Below the pieces are notes generated by a model. It did no database searches. It was not told the DNA's origin and saw nothing but the letters and a program-made list of their open reading frames with translations. Shown piece by piece: positions 12,075 to 23,820 of a DNA stretch of 64,000 nt. The stretch's first letter is position 1. The number at the start of each line of letters is the position of its first letter. A program made the position numbers and the translations under genes. Source of the DNA: Boesenbergia rotunda (Eukaryota; Streptophyta; Magnoliopsida; Zingiberales; Zingiberaceae); the NCBI GenBank assembly GCA_024364735.1, contig JAGFNQ010001195.1, positions 1,094,464 to 1,158,463 of the forward strand, given 5' to 3'.

Positions 12075-12320
12075 CACTAAAAATATATAGAGATTTTAGA
12101 AGAGGTTTTAAAAGGCCTTTAGCAATGTTTTTCAACCGATGCTAAGCACGTTGAAGCACTGATTTTTCAACTGTTCTAGATTTAAATCATTTAGCCGCTT
12201 CTAATGCATAGTTTTTAGAAACGGTTATTAACCGTTTGTAAATAATCGTTTACTATTGCAGCGGTTGTTTGGAAACACTTGTAAATATTAATTTTCGGAG
12301 CGGTTAAAAACTGCCCCTAA
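12075..12320. mobile_element. Candidate left end of an older CACTA-type element
   Basis: The sequence CACTAAAAATATATAGAG at 12075 is followed by several direct and inverted copies of AACGGTT/AACCG-type words (for example near 12220, 12262 and 12300). This resembles the subterminal repeats of CACTA elements. No matching right end was found in the window, so this would be a truncated or interrupted copy. Weak evidence. Confidence 0.3.
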
Positions 12321-12647
12321 TATGGAATGTGAACTAGTTTAAAAATGATATGTCATATTGTACCGGTATATTTATCGAATTTCCAAAATCAAATGTAATA
12401 CTAAATTAAATAAATTCACGACATTTACACTTCACTTCACAAAACTAATTTATATTTATAACATGTTACATTGCCAAATCAAAACATAATATTCATATTT
12501 CATTCCAAAATATTAATATATCTCATTAACAATTTACTCCAAAATACACTACCAACACAAAACCTTAACTCTTCAATCCCTACAGGTCAATCATATCCTA
12601 ACATCGTACACATGTAAAACATCCACTACAAAAATAACATGAAAATA

Positions 12648-13030
12648 GCGACGGGCAGAATCCATCGCTATTCCGTCGCAACACACTAATAGCGACGGAT
12701 TTGGCGCCGTCGGCTGAGAACCCGTCGCAGAGCTTGTTAGCGACGGTGATTTTTAATCTTCGTCGCTATCTTAGCGACGGATATTTACCCCCAGTAGCAA
12801 ACACCGAGAAAACGGGTCAACGTGGCCGGGGAAAGAGTAGCGACGGATGGTCAAATATCCGTCGCAAACTGTATGGGGTAGCGACGGATATGGTCAAAGT
12901 CCGTCGCTAATATATCGTAATAGCGACGGATTTGGTCAAAATCCGTCGCTAATTGATCGTTATAGCGACGGAAAAGTCAAATATCCATCGCTATTTGCGA
13001 CGGATTTTTAAAAATATCCGTTGCTAAACC
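12648..13030. repeat. Subterminal repeat cluster, left end of CACTA element
   Basis: About a dozen copies of AGCGACGG or CCGTCGC occur in alternating orientation. Several are arranged as short palindromes such as TAGCGACGGATTTGG with its partner ATCCGTCGCTAA. Similar words recur at the opposite end (20375-20625). In CACTA elements such motifs bind the element-encoded regulator and bring the ends together; here this role is inferred. Confidence 0.85.
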
Positions 13031-13944
13031 TGGGAAATTTTGCCAACCTATATCTGTTTCTTCAACTTCCCATATATACATCAATAACATATACAAATAT
13101 CCAAACAAATATCAAACAGGAATCTATATTTCAACATCCAAATATTCATAACAATCCAAACATTCATAACAATCCAAACTTTTGTTTCAAATCCAATCCA
13201 ATCCAAACAATCATTTTCAAATGTATACATTCAATCTACTATTTAATCCAAAGTTTAATTTCCAAACTTATACAATCGAAACTTTGAAACAAGAGTAAAC
13301 TTATACAATATAAACTTTCTAATGGTTAATCCAATCCAAAAAAGAGTAAACATATGATGTATCCAAATGTAACAGAGTAAACATATGTATCCATATGATG
13401 TATCAAAACTTATACACTTTTCAAGCAACTAAATGTATATATCAAAAGAAAGTAAACATATGTCAAAGTAAATAAAAAAACTATATATATCAAAAATCAG
13501 AGTTTAGTTGAGAATCATTACGTACATGCATATCAGAGTGAATAATGGATGGAAAGGAAAAATATTCCTGCACAATAAAAGATAAAACAATAAGAAAGCA
13601 ATCCAATACAGAAAGAAATCTGAATTGATAACAATAAGAAATAACAAAAGAAGTAAGCATATATAATAGAAGATAACTCTAATAGAATAAAAATAACAAA
13701 TAGAAGATAACTCTAATAATATTAAATATGTAAATGAAAACTAACAAATACGAAACAATAAAGGAATAATATCGAATATTCATACCTTTCAAGTAAGAGA
13801 AGAAATCTGAATTCAACTCTGATAATGTAGAATCTGTAAACATAAATGGAGTAATAAGAAAACAATCATTATGGATATAATAACTTAATACATTGTTACT
13901 GGAAAAAAATTAGGGGAAAAATTGATCATACCACTATAATATCT

Positions 13945-15397
13945 CTACTCCTCTGTGGGATGCTCAGGATCTTCTGTCTCCTGAGACTCAAAACGATGGG
14001 CGGGAGCGGGAGCGGCTGACATCTGTGTATCTTGAGCATCAAAACGAGGGGTTGGAAGGGCTGGCATCTGTGTCATCGGCGATAGGGTCGCTGCAAAAGC
14101 TCGCATGTGACGTACTATCTCCTCAGTATGTACCTGGCAAGCCCGCAAATCTTTCAACTCAGCATCCCTCGCTGCGTCCCTCTGATCCCACTCTGCGGTC
14201 CTCTTAGCCCATTCTGCGTCCCTCCTGGCACACGTCGACTCTATCGACGTGAGTCGAGTCCGCAGGGCTTCATTTTCCTCCCGCAAATGGCGAACCTCAC
14301 TACAGGTAGAGGAGGAGGATGCTGGACGCCCCCTAACCCCTGGAGCTCTCATCTGATCATATGTAACCTTTGCCTGAGAGCCCAGGCCATAGCAGGCGGT
14401 CATCCTCTTCCCACCGACGACCTCAAAATAAATCCGATTCACATCGTCGGTCGAAAGAGGCTGTGCATCCTCCCCCTCTGCAGCAGGCTGAGACGCTTGT
14501 GCCTCAGCAACTCTAGTGGTCATTGATTCCTGTGAAATAAAAATTTAATTAGTCTATATAAAATTAAAAACCAATAAAATATAATTAATATACTTACATT
14601 GATAGATAGGGAGCGACGATCGACAAAAGACCCATCTTTTTTCTTGTGGGTCTTGCTAAATAACTCCCAACTAGTGGGAGGTCTCTGTAGCTCAGCAGCC
14701 TGTAAACACAAAATATAATGCGAGATTATATATCCAAAAAAACATACTAAATGCCTTTAATAACCAAAATAAAAACTACTTACCAAATCACTGGCATGCT
14801 GGACAATGGAACGGGATCCAGCAGTGTGCTTCGTCGATCCCGTGCTGGGCCCAGCAACCTCTGAATTGCGATTGCCTCGAGCAATCGCAGCATTCTCTTG
14901 CCAGTGCGGGCCATCCCAGACAGCTCGCCATGCTTCCCAAATCGGCTCAGGGACCTATGTAGGCCTATCAGCCTTCTTTCTCCATTTGTAGAGCATGTCC
15001 GTGTACAATTTGGAGCAGTAGGCATTCCACGTCTTCTTGATTTGCTCCTCTGCACCCTCCTCCCGGGTGTACCTTTTCTGTTAAAAAAAAATTAATATGG
15101 TTAGTATGGAAAAAAAATTATAATATCAAATTAAATATACATGTAAACTACTTACTAAAAACTCCCCGTAATAGAATGATTTCAAATCATTCTCAATGTG
15201 GCCCCATGTCGTCGCAGGTGACAGTCTTTCTTTAAATTTTTTAGATATATAAGATGACACCTGATGTCCATCTGGTATGAAACTGTAGGAAAAAATAAAA
15301 TATATTAGCAAATTCTGTAAGAAAATATATAAGAAGAATAGGTATACCTGTCACCGACGACTGTAAGTATAATCCGCTGATCACGGGGTGCAGCCAT
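13945..15397 (-). pseudogene. CACTA second gene, plant transposase PF03004 (Transposase_24) family, one in-frame stop
   Basis: Five exons join in phase: 15397-15348, 15282-15156, 15077-14784, 14699-14598 and 14529-13945. They total 1158 bases (385 residues plus stop). The start MAAPRDQRIIL is followed by a basic helix-rich region (KKFKERLSPATTWGHIE), a YKWRKKADRPT segment, KHTAGSRSIVQHASDL, the family signature ACYGLGSQAKVTYDQMRAP, and a coiled coil (REENEALRTRL and repeats of RRDAEWAKRTAEWDQRD). A TAG at 14957-14955 interrupts the frame after RPT; everything else is open. In En/Spm-like elements the partner gene encodes the subterminal-repeat binder, so that is the likely role. The single stop may have been acquired recently; a sequencing error is less likely because it fits the pattern in the neighbouring transposase. 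Confidence 0.8.
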
Positions 15398-15648
15398 GGT
15401 ACCTGATTAGACACAAAGTTTAGGCAGATAAGCAGAATAGGTAAAACATGCAAATGAGACATATTAGAGACAAATGGAAACATGCACTAATGAAGAATGT
15501 TCAATACAAGCAGAATGATCTAAATAAAGCTAGCAAATGGATAATCAAGCATCGTATAAACCTGTTCAATACAAGCAGCATGATCTAAATTAACAACTCA
15601 TCTTAATACAAACTTTGATTAGTTAATGTTCAATACATCTAACTCATC

Positions 15649-18600
15649 CTAATCTGATGGAACTAAATTAACATGCAAGTTTTCATAGCTTGAATCCGTT
15701 GATACATTGACTTCCTCACTGCTAGATATTTCACCATCATCAATTTCCTCGTAAGAGACATTCTCATCTATAAGTAATTGAGATGCTGATTGTATTTCTG
15801 AATCAACGGAGTTGATTATAACTTCTTCATTTTGATAAGCATCGGAGTTTTGGATAGTGATCGTATTTGGCATTTCAATTGTTGACCTAGGCTTCATTTG
15901 ACATACAGCAAGCCATTCACTAGGTCGTCTTCTCTTAGTTGGGCACTCCAAATAAAATACTTGACCAGCTTGCACCGCAAAAATGAAAGGTTCGAACTTG
16001 TTGAATCTTTTGTTTAAATTAACCTCAACTAAATTGTATAACCGATATTTCCTTGTGCCCATCCTTGGAGTTGGATCATACCAAGAACACCTGAATATTA
16101 CACATCTTTTGAAAGACAACGCTGGGTATTCAACTTCGATAATTTTCTCTAGCTTGCCATAATAGTCAAATTCATTATCATTATTGTTTGTTGATCCTTT
16201 GACACTGATGCCAGAATTATACGTTAGCATCCCTGAATCACGTTGACTCACATGAAATCTGTATCCATTCACGTAATAACCCGAGTAGACTGTCACAGTA
16301 CAAAGAGGTCCAAATGCGAGATTTTTAATTCTGTCGTCTTCTACATTTGAAATTCTGTCATCATTAACCTATAATAGTGGTGGGTGATCAAATTAGATTA
16401 ATAAGTAATCAAGAATTGTTAACAAAAAATGCATATTAACTCACTTACATATATTTGAAACCAAAATATAAATTCTTCTTCTATCTTTTGATCTACCTCA
16501 TTTGCACTTATCGATGGATTTTGAATGTACAACTATTCTTGGTATAACCTGACATATAAGTTCATTTGATATCATACCAGAAATTTGATTATATCATTTG
16601 ATATTAATTTCATTACAACAAGAGATAATACCTTAGGTATGGTTTGACATCTTCACAGTTTAAGAGGATATATGTCCTGGCGGCATGATATTCTCTGTCA
16701 TTTAACCGTCTAGATAGAGTTGAACCTATTGCTCTTCCAGGATACTTGAAGATAGAAAGAATGTCTGGGTCAACTGATGGAATGTCATCTTGATTGCGTG
16801 GACACTTTCGATGTCTGGTTTTCACATTTTCAGTAAAGTAAAAGGAGCAAAATGAACTTATTTCTTCAACCAGATATGCATTACATATTGATCCCTCAAC
16901 TCTTGCTTTGTTACGCACATTATTCTTTAATTTTCTAAGAAATCTTTCAAAAGGATACATCCATCTGTATTATACAGGACCACCAACCTGTGTCTCGCTA
17001 GGTAAATGAATAGGCAAATGCTCCATTGAATCAAAAAAGCTTGGTGGAAATATTCGCTCAAGCTTACATAGTATTAAAGGAATCTCTGTCTGAAGGCGTA
17101 ACATATCTGTTGCCGTAACAACTCTGGAAGTCCGAGTTTTGAAAAAAAGGTTTAATTCTGTTAGTGCTTGCCAAACATTATTAGGAAGTAATTTTTGGAA
17201 AGCTATTGGAATTAATCTTTGCATGAACACATGACAATCATGACACTTTATTCCAACCATTTTAGATCTATTCGTATCCACACAACGAGACATATTAGAG
17301 GCATATTCATCTGGGAATTTTATGTTTTTCAACCAAGAACACAATGCTTGCTTACTTTCTTTGTCCAATGTATAACAAGCCTTCGGATATTTACCAGTTG
17401 TTTCATTCTGATACAACTCAGGCCTGCTCACTAATTGTTTTAATTCTTCACGAGATTTTATTGTATCTTTTGTTTTCCCATGCACATTTAAGGCAGTATT
17501 AATGATGTTATCAAAGAAATTTTTCTCAATATGCATCACATCCAAATTATGACGAATGAGTAAATATTTCCAATATGGAAGCTCCCAAAAAATACTTCTT
17601 TTCCTCCAACCACATTTGTTGACTCTAACAATATACTTGTTGATATCATCTGACCCATCCTGATATACTGGTAGAAATTCATAACTATCAATTTCATTTA
17701 ACACTTCTTCGCCTGACATCCCAAATAGAGGTAGCTTCCTAACTACTTCATTCCTTTTGAAGTGTTTCTTATTTCTTCTGAACGGATGATCAAGAGGTAA
17801 AAATTTCCGATGATTATCAAACCAAGAAATCTTGCCACTGCAGGGCAAAGAAAATGCATCTGACTGACTCATACAATGTGGACATGCTAACTTTCCAACT
17901 GTGCTCCATCCTGATAACATTGAGTAAGCAGGAAAATCACTAATAATCCATAACAATGCTGCATGCATTAAAAAGTTTGACTTTGTAGCAATGTCATACG
18001 TCTCTGAACCTATATTTCATAAATAATTCAGCTCAGCTATCAAAGGTTGTAAAAAAACATCTATGTGACCTTTTGAATTTTGAGGACCTGGAATTAAAAC
18101 AGTAAGAAACATGAATTCATCTTTCATGCACATCCATGGTGGTAAGTTGTATGGTGTTAAGATAACAGGCCACGATGAATATTGTTGTCCATAACTTCCA
18201 AATGGCTGAAATCCATCTGCAGAAAGTCCAAGTCTGACATTACGTGGTTCCATACAAAGGAAAAAAATGTTAAATCTAAATGTTTCCATGCAGGGGAATC
18301 ACAAGGATGACACATAATGTCTCCATCATGTCCATGGTTTTGATGCCAGATCATATGACTTGCTGTTGCTGCTGATGCATACAAACGTTGGAGTCTAGCA
18401 GTCAAAGGAAAATAATACATGACTTTGTAAGGAATATTTTTCTTCTTCTTCTGATTTACCATGCGAGCACCATGCTTGTAACGAGGATGGTTACAGATTT
18501 TGCATTCCATCAATTCACTATCTTGGTTCCAAAAGATCATGCAATTATTGACACAACAATGTATCTTCTCAACTGGCAAACCCAAGTCTCCGATTAGTTT

Positions 18601-19281
18601 TTTAGTGTTGTAGAAACTATCAGTCATGCAGTTATCAGTTGGAAGCAACTCTGACATATGTTGACATATGTCATCATAACATCGTTCTGAGAAATAATGT
18701 TCTGCCTTCATATTCAATAATCTTGCAGTAGCAGATAATTGAGAATGACTAGAAGGAATACATTCTCATAATTCTCTTTCACTAGCCTTTAACATGTCAT
18801 ACATTTTCTGAACATCAGAAGTAGGTACTTGTTCTACATTTGATTGATCAAAAGCATTCATTGCATCGTAAACCATTGATTGCATTGCATCAGCAGGGTT
18901 ATATGATGTCTCTGGTCCAACTGAGTTCGATGATGATGCAACAGAAGGTCCACCAAATTCATATACATACTGCTTTCCATGACAATACTAGTTGTAATAA
19001 TCTGGAACAAACCCATACCTGGCGATATGAGTTTTCACTGTATCTTCATCACGGAAAGCTGTATTTCTACATTTGCGTTGATTACATGGACACTTCAACT
19101 CTGTGTCATTCAAACACTCAGGATAACACTTTGCAAAGTTAACAAATTCTTCCACTCCAGCAAAAAATTCATCACGGATAAATTCATTGTCCAACCTATT
19201 ATACATCCATGCCTTGTTCGGATACATTGTATCTGAATTCAGATAAGACAATTTAATCAAACCACACATATTATGATCCAT
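15649..19281 (-). pseudogene. CACTA TNP2-type transposase, several stops and a frameshift
   Basis: Order from the start at 19281: transposase-associated domain (WMYNRLD...EEFVNFAK, Cys-rich CPCNQRKCRN); a linker; a Cys/His segment (CKICNHPRYKHG); the Transposase_21 core (EPRNVRLGLSADGFQPFG, LPPWMCMKDEFMFLTVLIPG, HAALLWIISDFPAYSMLSGW, YWKYLLIRHNLDVMHIEKNF); a DUF4218-like part (MYPFERFLRKLKN); and a DUF4216-like exon (16368-15649). Breaks in the reading frame: TAG 18990-18988, TGA 18768-18766, a one-base slip in the A run 18262-18268, TGA 18019-18017, TAA 16972-16970 and TAG 16535-16533. Context suggests five of the stops in this element replace Trp and one replaces Gln. The protein would have cut and rejoined the element ends. 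This copy cannot make it whole. Confidence 0.9.
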
Positions 19282-19714
19282 ATTAAAATTTGATATGGAC
19301 GATATGCTACAAAATACATCTAATTAATCAAACATGATATAAATAATGAATCAATTATTCTAAGTAATCAAAGAATTAATCAACAAATTAATATAATTAT
19401 TCAAACAGTTAATCTAACATTAATCAAACAAGATCTAATTAATAAATCAATTAATCTAATTAAACAAACAATTAATCATCTAATTATTCTAAATAACCAC
19501 ACAATTAACCTAAAATAAATCAAACATTTGATGAATTAATTACACAATTTATGACTTAACAAAGGAAATTATTATCTAAAATAATTAAATGATAATTTAA
19601 CTAATTAATTAACTGATTAATTATTAAATTAATTAAATTAATTGAATTAATCTAATTAATTAAATTAATTACACCTAAAACCCTAATTAAACCCATTAAT
19701 TAGGGTTTAATTAG

Positions 19715-20345
19715 GGTGTCGGCCGCAGCAGGGACCGCCGGCCGCAGGAGCCGTCGGCCGGCCGCAGCAGGCGGCGCGCGGCCGCAGCAGGCGGCGCGCG
19801 GCCGCAGCAGGCGCCGGCGGCCGCGCGGGCCGCAGCAGGCGCCGCGCGGCCGCAGCAGGCGCCGCGCGGCCGCAGCAGGCGCCGCGCGGCCGCAGCAGGC
19901 GCCGCGCGGCCGCAGCAGGCGCCGCGCGGCCGCAGCAGGCGCCGCGCGGCCGCAGCAGGCGCCGCGCGGCCGCAGCAGGCGCCGCGGCCGCAGGGCCGGC
20001 GGCCGCAGCAGGCACCGCACGGCCGCAACAGGCGCCGCACGACTGCAGGAGACAGCGGCCGCCCGCACTGGCCCGCGACCGGCAGCAGGCGCCGCTTGCA
20101 AATGCGAGGCCGCGCTTGGCCGTGCGAGGCCGCGGGAGGCCGTGCGCGGCCGTGCCAAGAGCCGTGGTTGCCCGGAGAAGACGACGGCGCCGCGTTAGCA
20201 CAAACAAACGGAGTTGATACGGCAAATGGAGCTTAGGTCGAGTACTTGGTCGCCGGAGGAGGGTTCACCGGAGGAGAATCGACGCAGAATCGCCAGAGAG
20301 GAGAATCGGTGGGAGCTCGACCGTCGCTAGGGTTCGCGTGGCTGT
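19715..20345. repeat. GC-rich island with 20-bp tandem array inside the CACTA element
   Basis: Composition jumps abruptly from AT-rich (ATTAATTAAATTAATT before 19700) to extremely GC-rich. From about 19755 to 19990 a unit close to GGCCGCAGCAGGCGCCGCGC repeats roughly eleven times, eight of them nearly perfect (19830-19990). The part from 20000 to 20345 is GC-rich but less repetitive. Because 20 is not a multiple of three, all minus-strand frames stay open and cycle through Arg/Ala/Pro/Cys-rich peptides, so these open frames are a consequence of the repeat. The island lies upstream of the minus-strand transposase and could form its promoter or leader. Confidence 0.85.
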
Positions 20346-20374
20346 GGGGGAAGGGGTCATCACCCTTTTTAAGA

Positions 20375-20645
20375 AATATTGCGACGGATAACTTGTCCGT
20401 CGCCGATTAGCGACGGCGTTGGCAATTCCGTCGCTATATTGAGGGTGTTTGACCCGGTCGCTTACAACTAGCGACGGGTAATTTATAATATTCGTCGCAC
20501 TAGCGACGGGCGTTGACCAAGTCCGTCGGTATATTCGGGATTTTGACTTGCCGCGTAATTTTGGCGACGGATACTATATATCCGTCGCAACTTGCGACGG
20601 ACTATTAAAAAAAGTCCGTCGCAATCCCTTGTTATTTTTGTAGTG
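20375..20645. repeat. Subterminal repeat cluster, right end of CACTA element
   Basis: Alternating GCGACGG and CCGTCGC words (for example GCGACGGATAACTTGTCCGT, then GATTAGCGACGGCG) mirror those at the left end. The cluster ends with the terminal TGTTATTTTTGTAGTG at 20645. Confidence 0.85.
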
Positions 20646-20995
20646 ATCATTTCATGGAAATTATGATATATATTGCATTTGCTCCCGGGACAAAATGCAT
20701 AACCTTTATATTCCACACATATCCCAAATCATTACAAAAGTCCAACATTAAACATATGATCACAATGGGTAAAAAAACAAATTATGTAATAATTATAAAA
20801 TAAAAGTTGAACACGTAAAATTTAATAAGAGAATTTGCAAATAAGTAAGTTTTAAGAACAAGAGTGTGCCAGAATAATAGAAAAAACCCATATGACTAAG
20901 ATTATGAATTAACTTGTTTTAAAAATCAATTTAATCTGCATTTAAAAAACCAAAAGAATGTCAAAATATAGTAGCAAAATACTCTAACAACAATA

Positions 20996-22105
20996 TGTTG
21001 GATATCTTGGATATCTATGGTGAATGGAAAAGGAGGTAGTGAGACTTTAGTCCCATATTGGAACTTTCTAGTGAGTAGAAAGTGAGGAGGAAAATAAAGG
21101 GACTCCCTTATGAGTGGGGCTTTAGTCCCACATTGGGAGTTTTAAGGCAAAATGTTTGGTTTATATTGTATCACAAGCATGATAGTCGTGAACAAATGCT
21201 AGGGGAGAGGCTCTCTCTCACGCGTGGGTGCGCAGGGGGGTGCAAATCCAGGGCCCGGATTTGTACTGAACCAAGTGAACTCGTGTGCGTGCACGACCCC
21301 CAGACGTTTTGATGTGGTCGGGTAAATGGCAGTAATTGACGATTAATTCGTCATTATTCGGCAAAAAGAGACAGTCGGGAAACTGCGCTCCAACACCACC
21401 TCGTTCCCGAGCAACGAGGCTGTTGTACCCTGAGAGATAGACGTCCGTCTGCGCCTCGAAGCACCGCCAGAGGAGGACGAATCTATTTCAAGGAAACTGC
21501 GCTTCGCAGGCCTCAGCGCTTTCCTGGTCGGTCGGGAGACGTCCGACCACTACTCGGGAGATCCCAGTCGGGAAACTCCACTCTGGAATTCCATTTCGGG
21601 AATTCCGCTCGACCGCTCGACCACTACTCGGGAGATCCCAGTCGGGAAACTCCACTCGGGAATTCCAGTTCGGGAATTCCGCTCGACCGCTCGACCACTA
21701 CTCGGGAGATCCCAGTCGGGAAACTCCACTCGGGAATTCCAGTTCGGGAATTCCGCTCGACCGCTCGACCACTACTCGGGAGATCCCAGTCAGGAAACTC
21801 CACTCGGGAATTCCAGTTCGGGAATTCCGCTCGACCGCTCGGGAGCTCGCTCGGTTACTCGGCAATACCGCTCGAAAGCTCACTCGGCCTTCCGCTCGGG
21901 AGCTCACTCGGCCTTCCGCTCGGGAGCTCGCTCGGGAGCTCGGCAATACCGCTCGGGAGCTCACTCGGCCACTCGGGAACTCACTCGGTCATTTCGCTCG
22001 GGAGATTGCAGACTGCAGTTTGGAGCACGGGCCACTCAACAGAGATAAGTTAGAATTAATTTTATAATTTCAATTTAGTGTAAAATCTCGGAAACTCCTC
22101 CAACA
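20996..22105 (+). mobile_element. Solo LTR, 1110 bp, TSD CAATA
   Basis: Starts TGTTGGATATCTTGG and ends CTCCTCCAACA, giving the TGTTGG...CCAACA termini of plant LTRs. The 5-bp duplication CAATA flanks both sides (20991-20995 and 22106-22110). No internal retroelement domain is adjacent, so this is a solo LTR. It contains a doubled TTTAGTCCCA motif near 21046 and 21122 and a 74-bp tandem array at 21544-21840. Strand assignment is tentative. Confidence 0.85.
21544..21840. repeat. 74-bp tandem array x 4 inside the solo LTR
   Basis: GACCACTACTCGGGAGATCC begins copies at 21545, 21619, 21693 and 21767, an exact 74-bp period. Each unit carries paired GGGAATTCC words and CTCGACCGCTC. From 21840 to 22010 the array decays into shorter CGCTCGGGAGCTC-type repeats. 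Confidence 0.9.
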
Positions 22106-22110
22106 CAATA

Positions 22111-23761
22111 TTCGAACTAAAAAACCAACCTTAGATAGCATTCGAAATTCTCTCTAGTTATCATCTGATTCCAATAGTAGAGACGATCTACGCCTATTTT
22201 CTTCCATTGATGGAGTATAAACTTGTTGTAAAATATTTGCAAGCATATCTGTCATTTATAAAAATAAATAAACTTGTTATCATGTACTTATACAAATAAT
22301 TTTAAATAATAATTTTGTTTGTGTGAGAAATATTATTATGTGTGTCGATAATAATTCGAGTCCATAAGAGCTCCCAGTATTTTCAGAGATCATACTTAGG
22401 ATTACTTGTGCTTTTAGAATTGATCATTTTCTTACATGTGTCTTTTCATATATTGCTATCTATCGTGTGTTTCTCGTAACTCCGTATCTTTAATTTCCTC
22501 TCCTATTTCGCTAAATTTGTTTGTCAAATCTAAATAATAGTGATCATCTTGCCAATACATTGAGCTGTGTTTACATTACTCTTGGAACACTTGGCTATGC
22601 AGCGCACCAGCTCCTAAACAACAAACCCGACTAGAATGCTCAGTTCCAAAAATATCAGTATATAAAGAATATAATTAAAGTTGAACCATATGTAACAACT
22701 TTTAAAAAATAAAATGAATTTATGAGTAAATTGTTATCAAAATGCCTCCTCGAGGACTTATAGTAGTTGTGATACTTTAAGATTTATCTTGGAGGTGACA
22801 ATTTAAAGTCTCTTTGTGTAAATTCTAATAAGAAAATACATTATTAATAGAATGAGAAAAAATATATTTAAAAGTCAACTTAAAAAGTCAAATATATTAT
22901 ATCTTAGCTCCTATTGCCCCATCGTCAATACAAGCAGCATATTCTTTTTTCTACTTCTTTGACACAATAGTTGTACATATTTCAATATGACTCAATTTTC
23001 TATCATTTTTTAGACTAATAGGATAACAAACTTATCACCAAATATTAACAACATAAATTTTTATATAAGTGTAACAACTTATATTGTTAATTTACACATT
23101 CCATCAAAAAAGCTAACTATATACATTACATTCCTTTAATCAATATCTAGAATCTCTAGTGCCCAATTTGCCAGAGGATGACAGATATGTTATAATGGGA
23201 TAGGGATCAATTTCAACGCCCTCAAGAAAAAAATGTGTAAATTTAATCTCACACTAAGATTAGAATTTATTTTGTTAAAATTTAAAATTTTAATTTTGAA
23301 ATTTTTAAGAAATAATTTTAAATTTTATCTCTTTTTTTGAATTTGATAAATTATTTTTTAAAATTTTAATTTTTGATTAAAATTTGAAATTTGAAATTAC
23401 ATATTTATCTTTTGAAACCGTGTTTTTAAGATTTTTGTGATTTTATCTTTTGAATTTTTAAAATTTGAAGGATAAGAAGTTGAAATTATTAATAAGTTTT
23501 GAAAAAAAATTTAATGTGAAAAGAAAAAAAAGATATTAACGTAATTTAATTTTGAATTTCAATAAATCAATTGAGAGTTAGTTAGTAAAATGTACAGATT
23601 CTAAATTAAATAATAAGATATACTTTTGTTATGCTAAGAACCTTATCGCGCAAACATCATGCAAATCTTAACCATTTTTCGATTTGAAATTCCCAACCAT
23701 TAAACCCTAAAAGTAAAATCTTAAATGATATAATCGTTGTTAGTATACGTCGATAGCCATA

Positions 23762-23770
<9 letters not shown>
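22111..23770. other. AT-rich stretch, no gene seen
   Basis: No open frame of protein character, no transposon ends and no RNA gene recognised. Long T- and A-rich tracts dominate 23250-23560. Confidence 0.5.

Positions 23771-23792
<22 letters not shown>
23763..23792. repeat. T10-G20 homopolymer junction
   Basis: Ten T (23763-23772) run directly into twenty G (23773-23792). The length is prone to assembly or sequencing error. The G run could form a quadruplex. Confidence 0.8.
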
Positions 23793-23820
23793 ATGAGGGG
23801 TTAATAGCTTCTCTTTTGCT

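Larger units (their letters stand above)
9961..12623. other. Gene-free AT-rich stretch with hairpin and transposon remnants
   Basis: I see no protein gene. At 10890-11000 a short motif (TTTAATATGAAAATAAATAG) recurs several times. An imperfect hairpin lies at 11600-11681 and a candidate CACTA-type end at 12075, both listed separately. From 12330 to 12623 the sequence is featureless AT-rich DNA that was the target of the large CACTA element. Confidence 0.55.
12624..20645 (-). mobile_element. Full-length CACTA (En/Spm-type) DNA transposon, 8.02 kb
   Basis: The left end is CACTACAAAAATAACA. The right end is its exact complement, TGTTATTTTTGTAGTG. A perfect 3-bp target duplication ATC flanks it (12621-12623 and 20646-20648). 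Subterminal copies of TAGCGACGGAT and its complement ATCCGTCGCTA crowd both ends (12648-13030 and 20375-20625), as expected for binding sites of the element's DNA-binding protein. Two genes lie inside, both on the minus strand: a TNP2-type transposase (15649-19281) and a PF03004-type protein (13945-15397). A GC-rich 20-bp tandem array sits between the transposase start and the right end. Ends and duplication are intact, so insertion is fairly recent or the ends are conserved. The coding parts carry stops. Confidence 0.95.

Noticed and set aside
14025..14526. Plus-strand frames opposite the PF03004-type gene
   Set aside because: Shadows of the minus-strand coding exon, which has the family signature and in-phase splice sites.
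19700..20225. Several long overlapping open frames on both strands (Arg/Ala/Pro/Cys-rich)
   Set aside because: They follow from the stop-free GC-rich 20-bp repeat; no protein character, and all frames give the same cyclic peptide.
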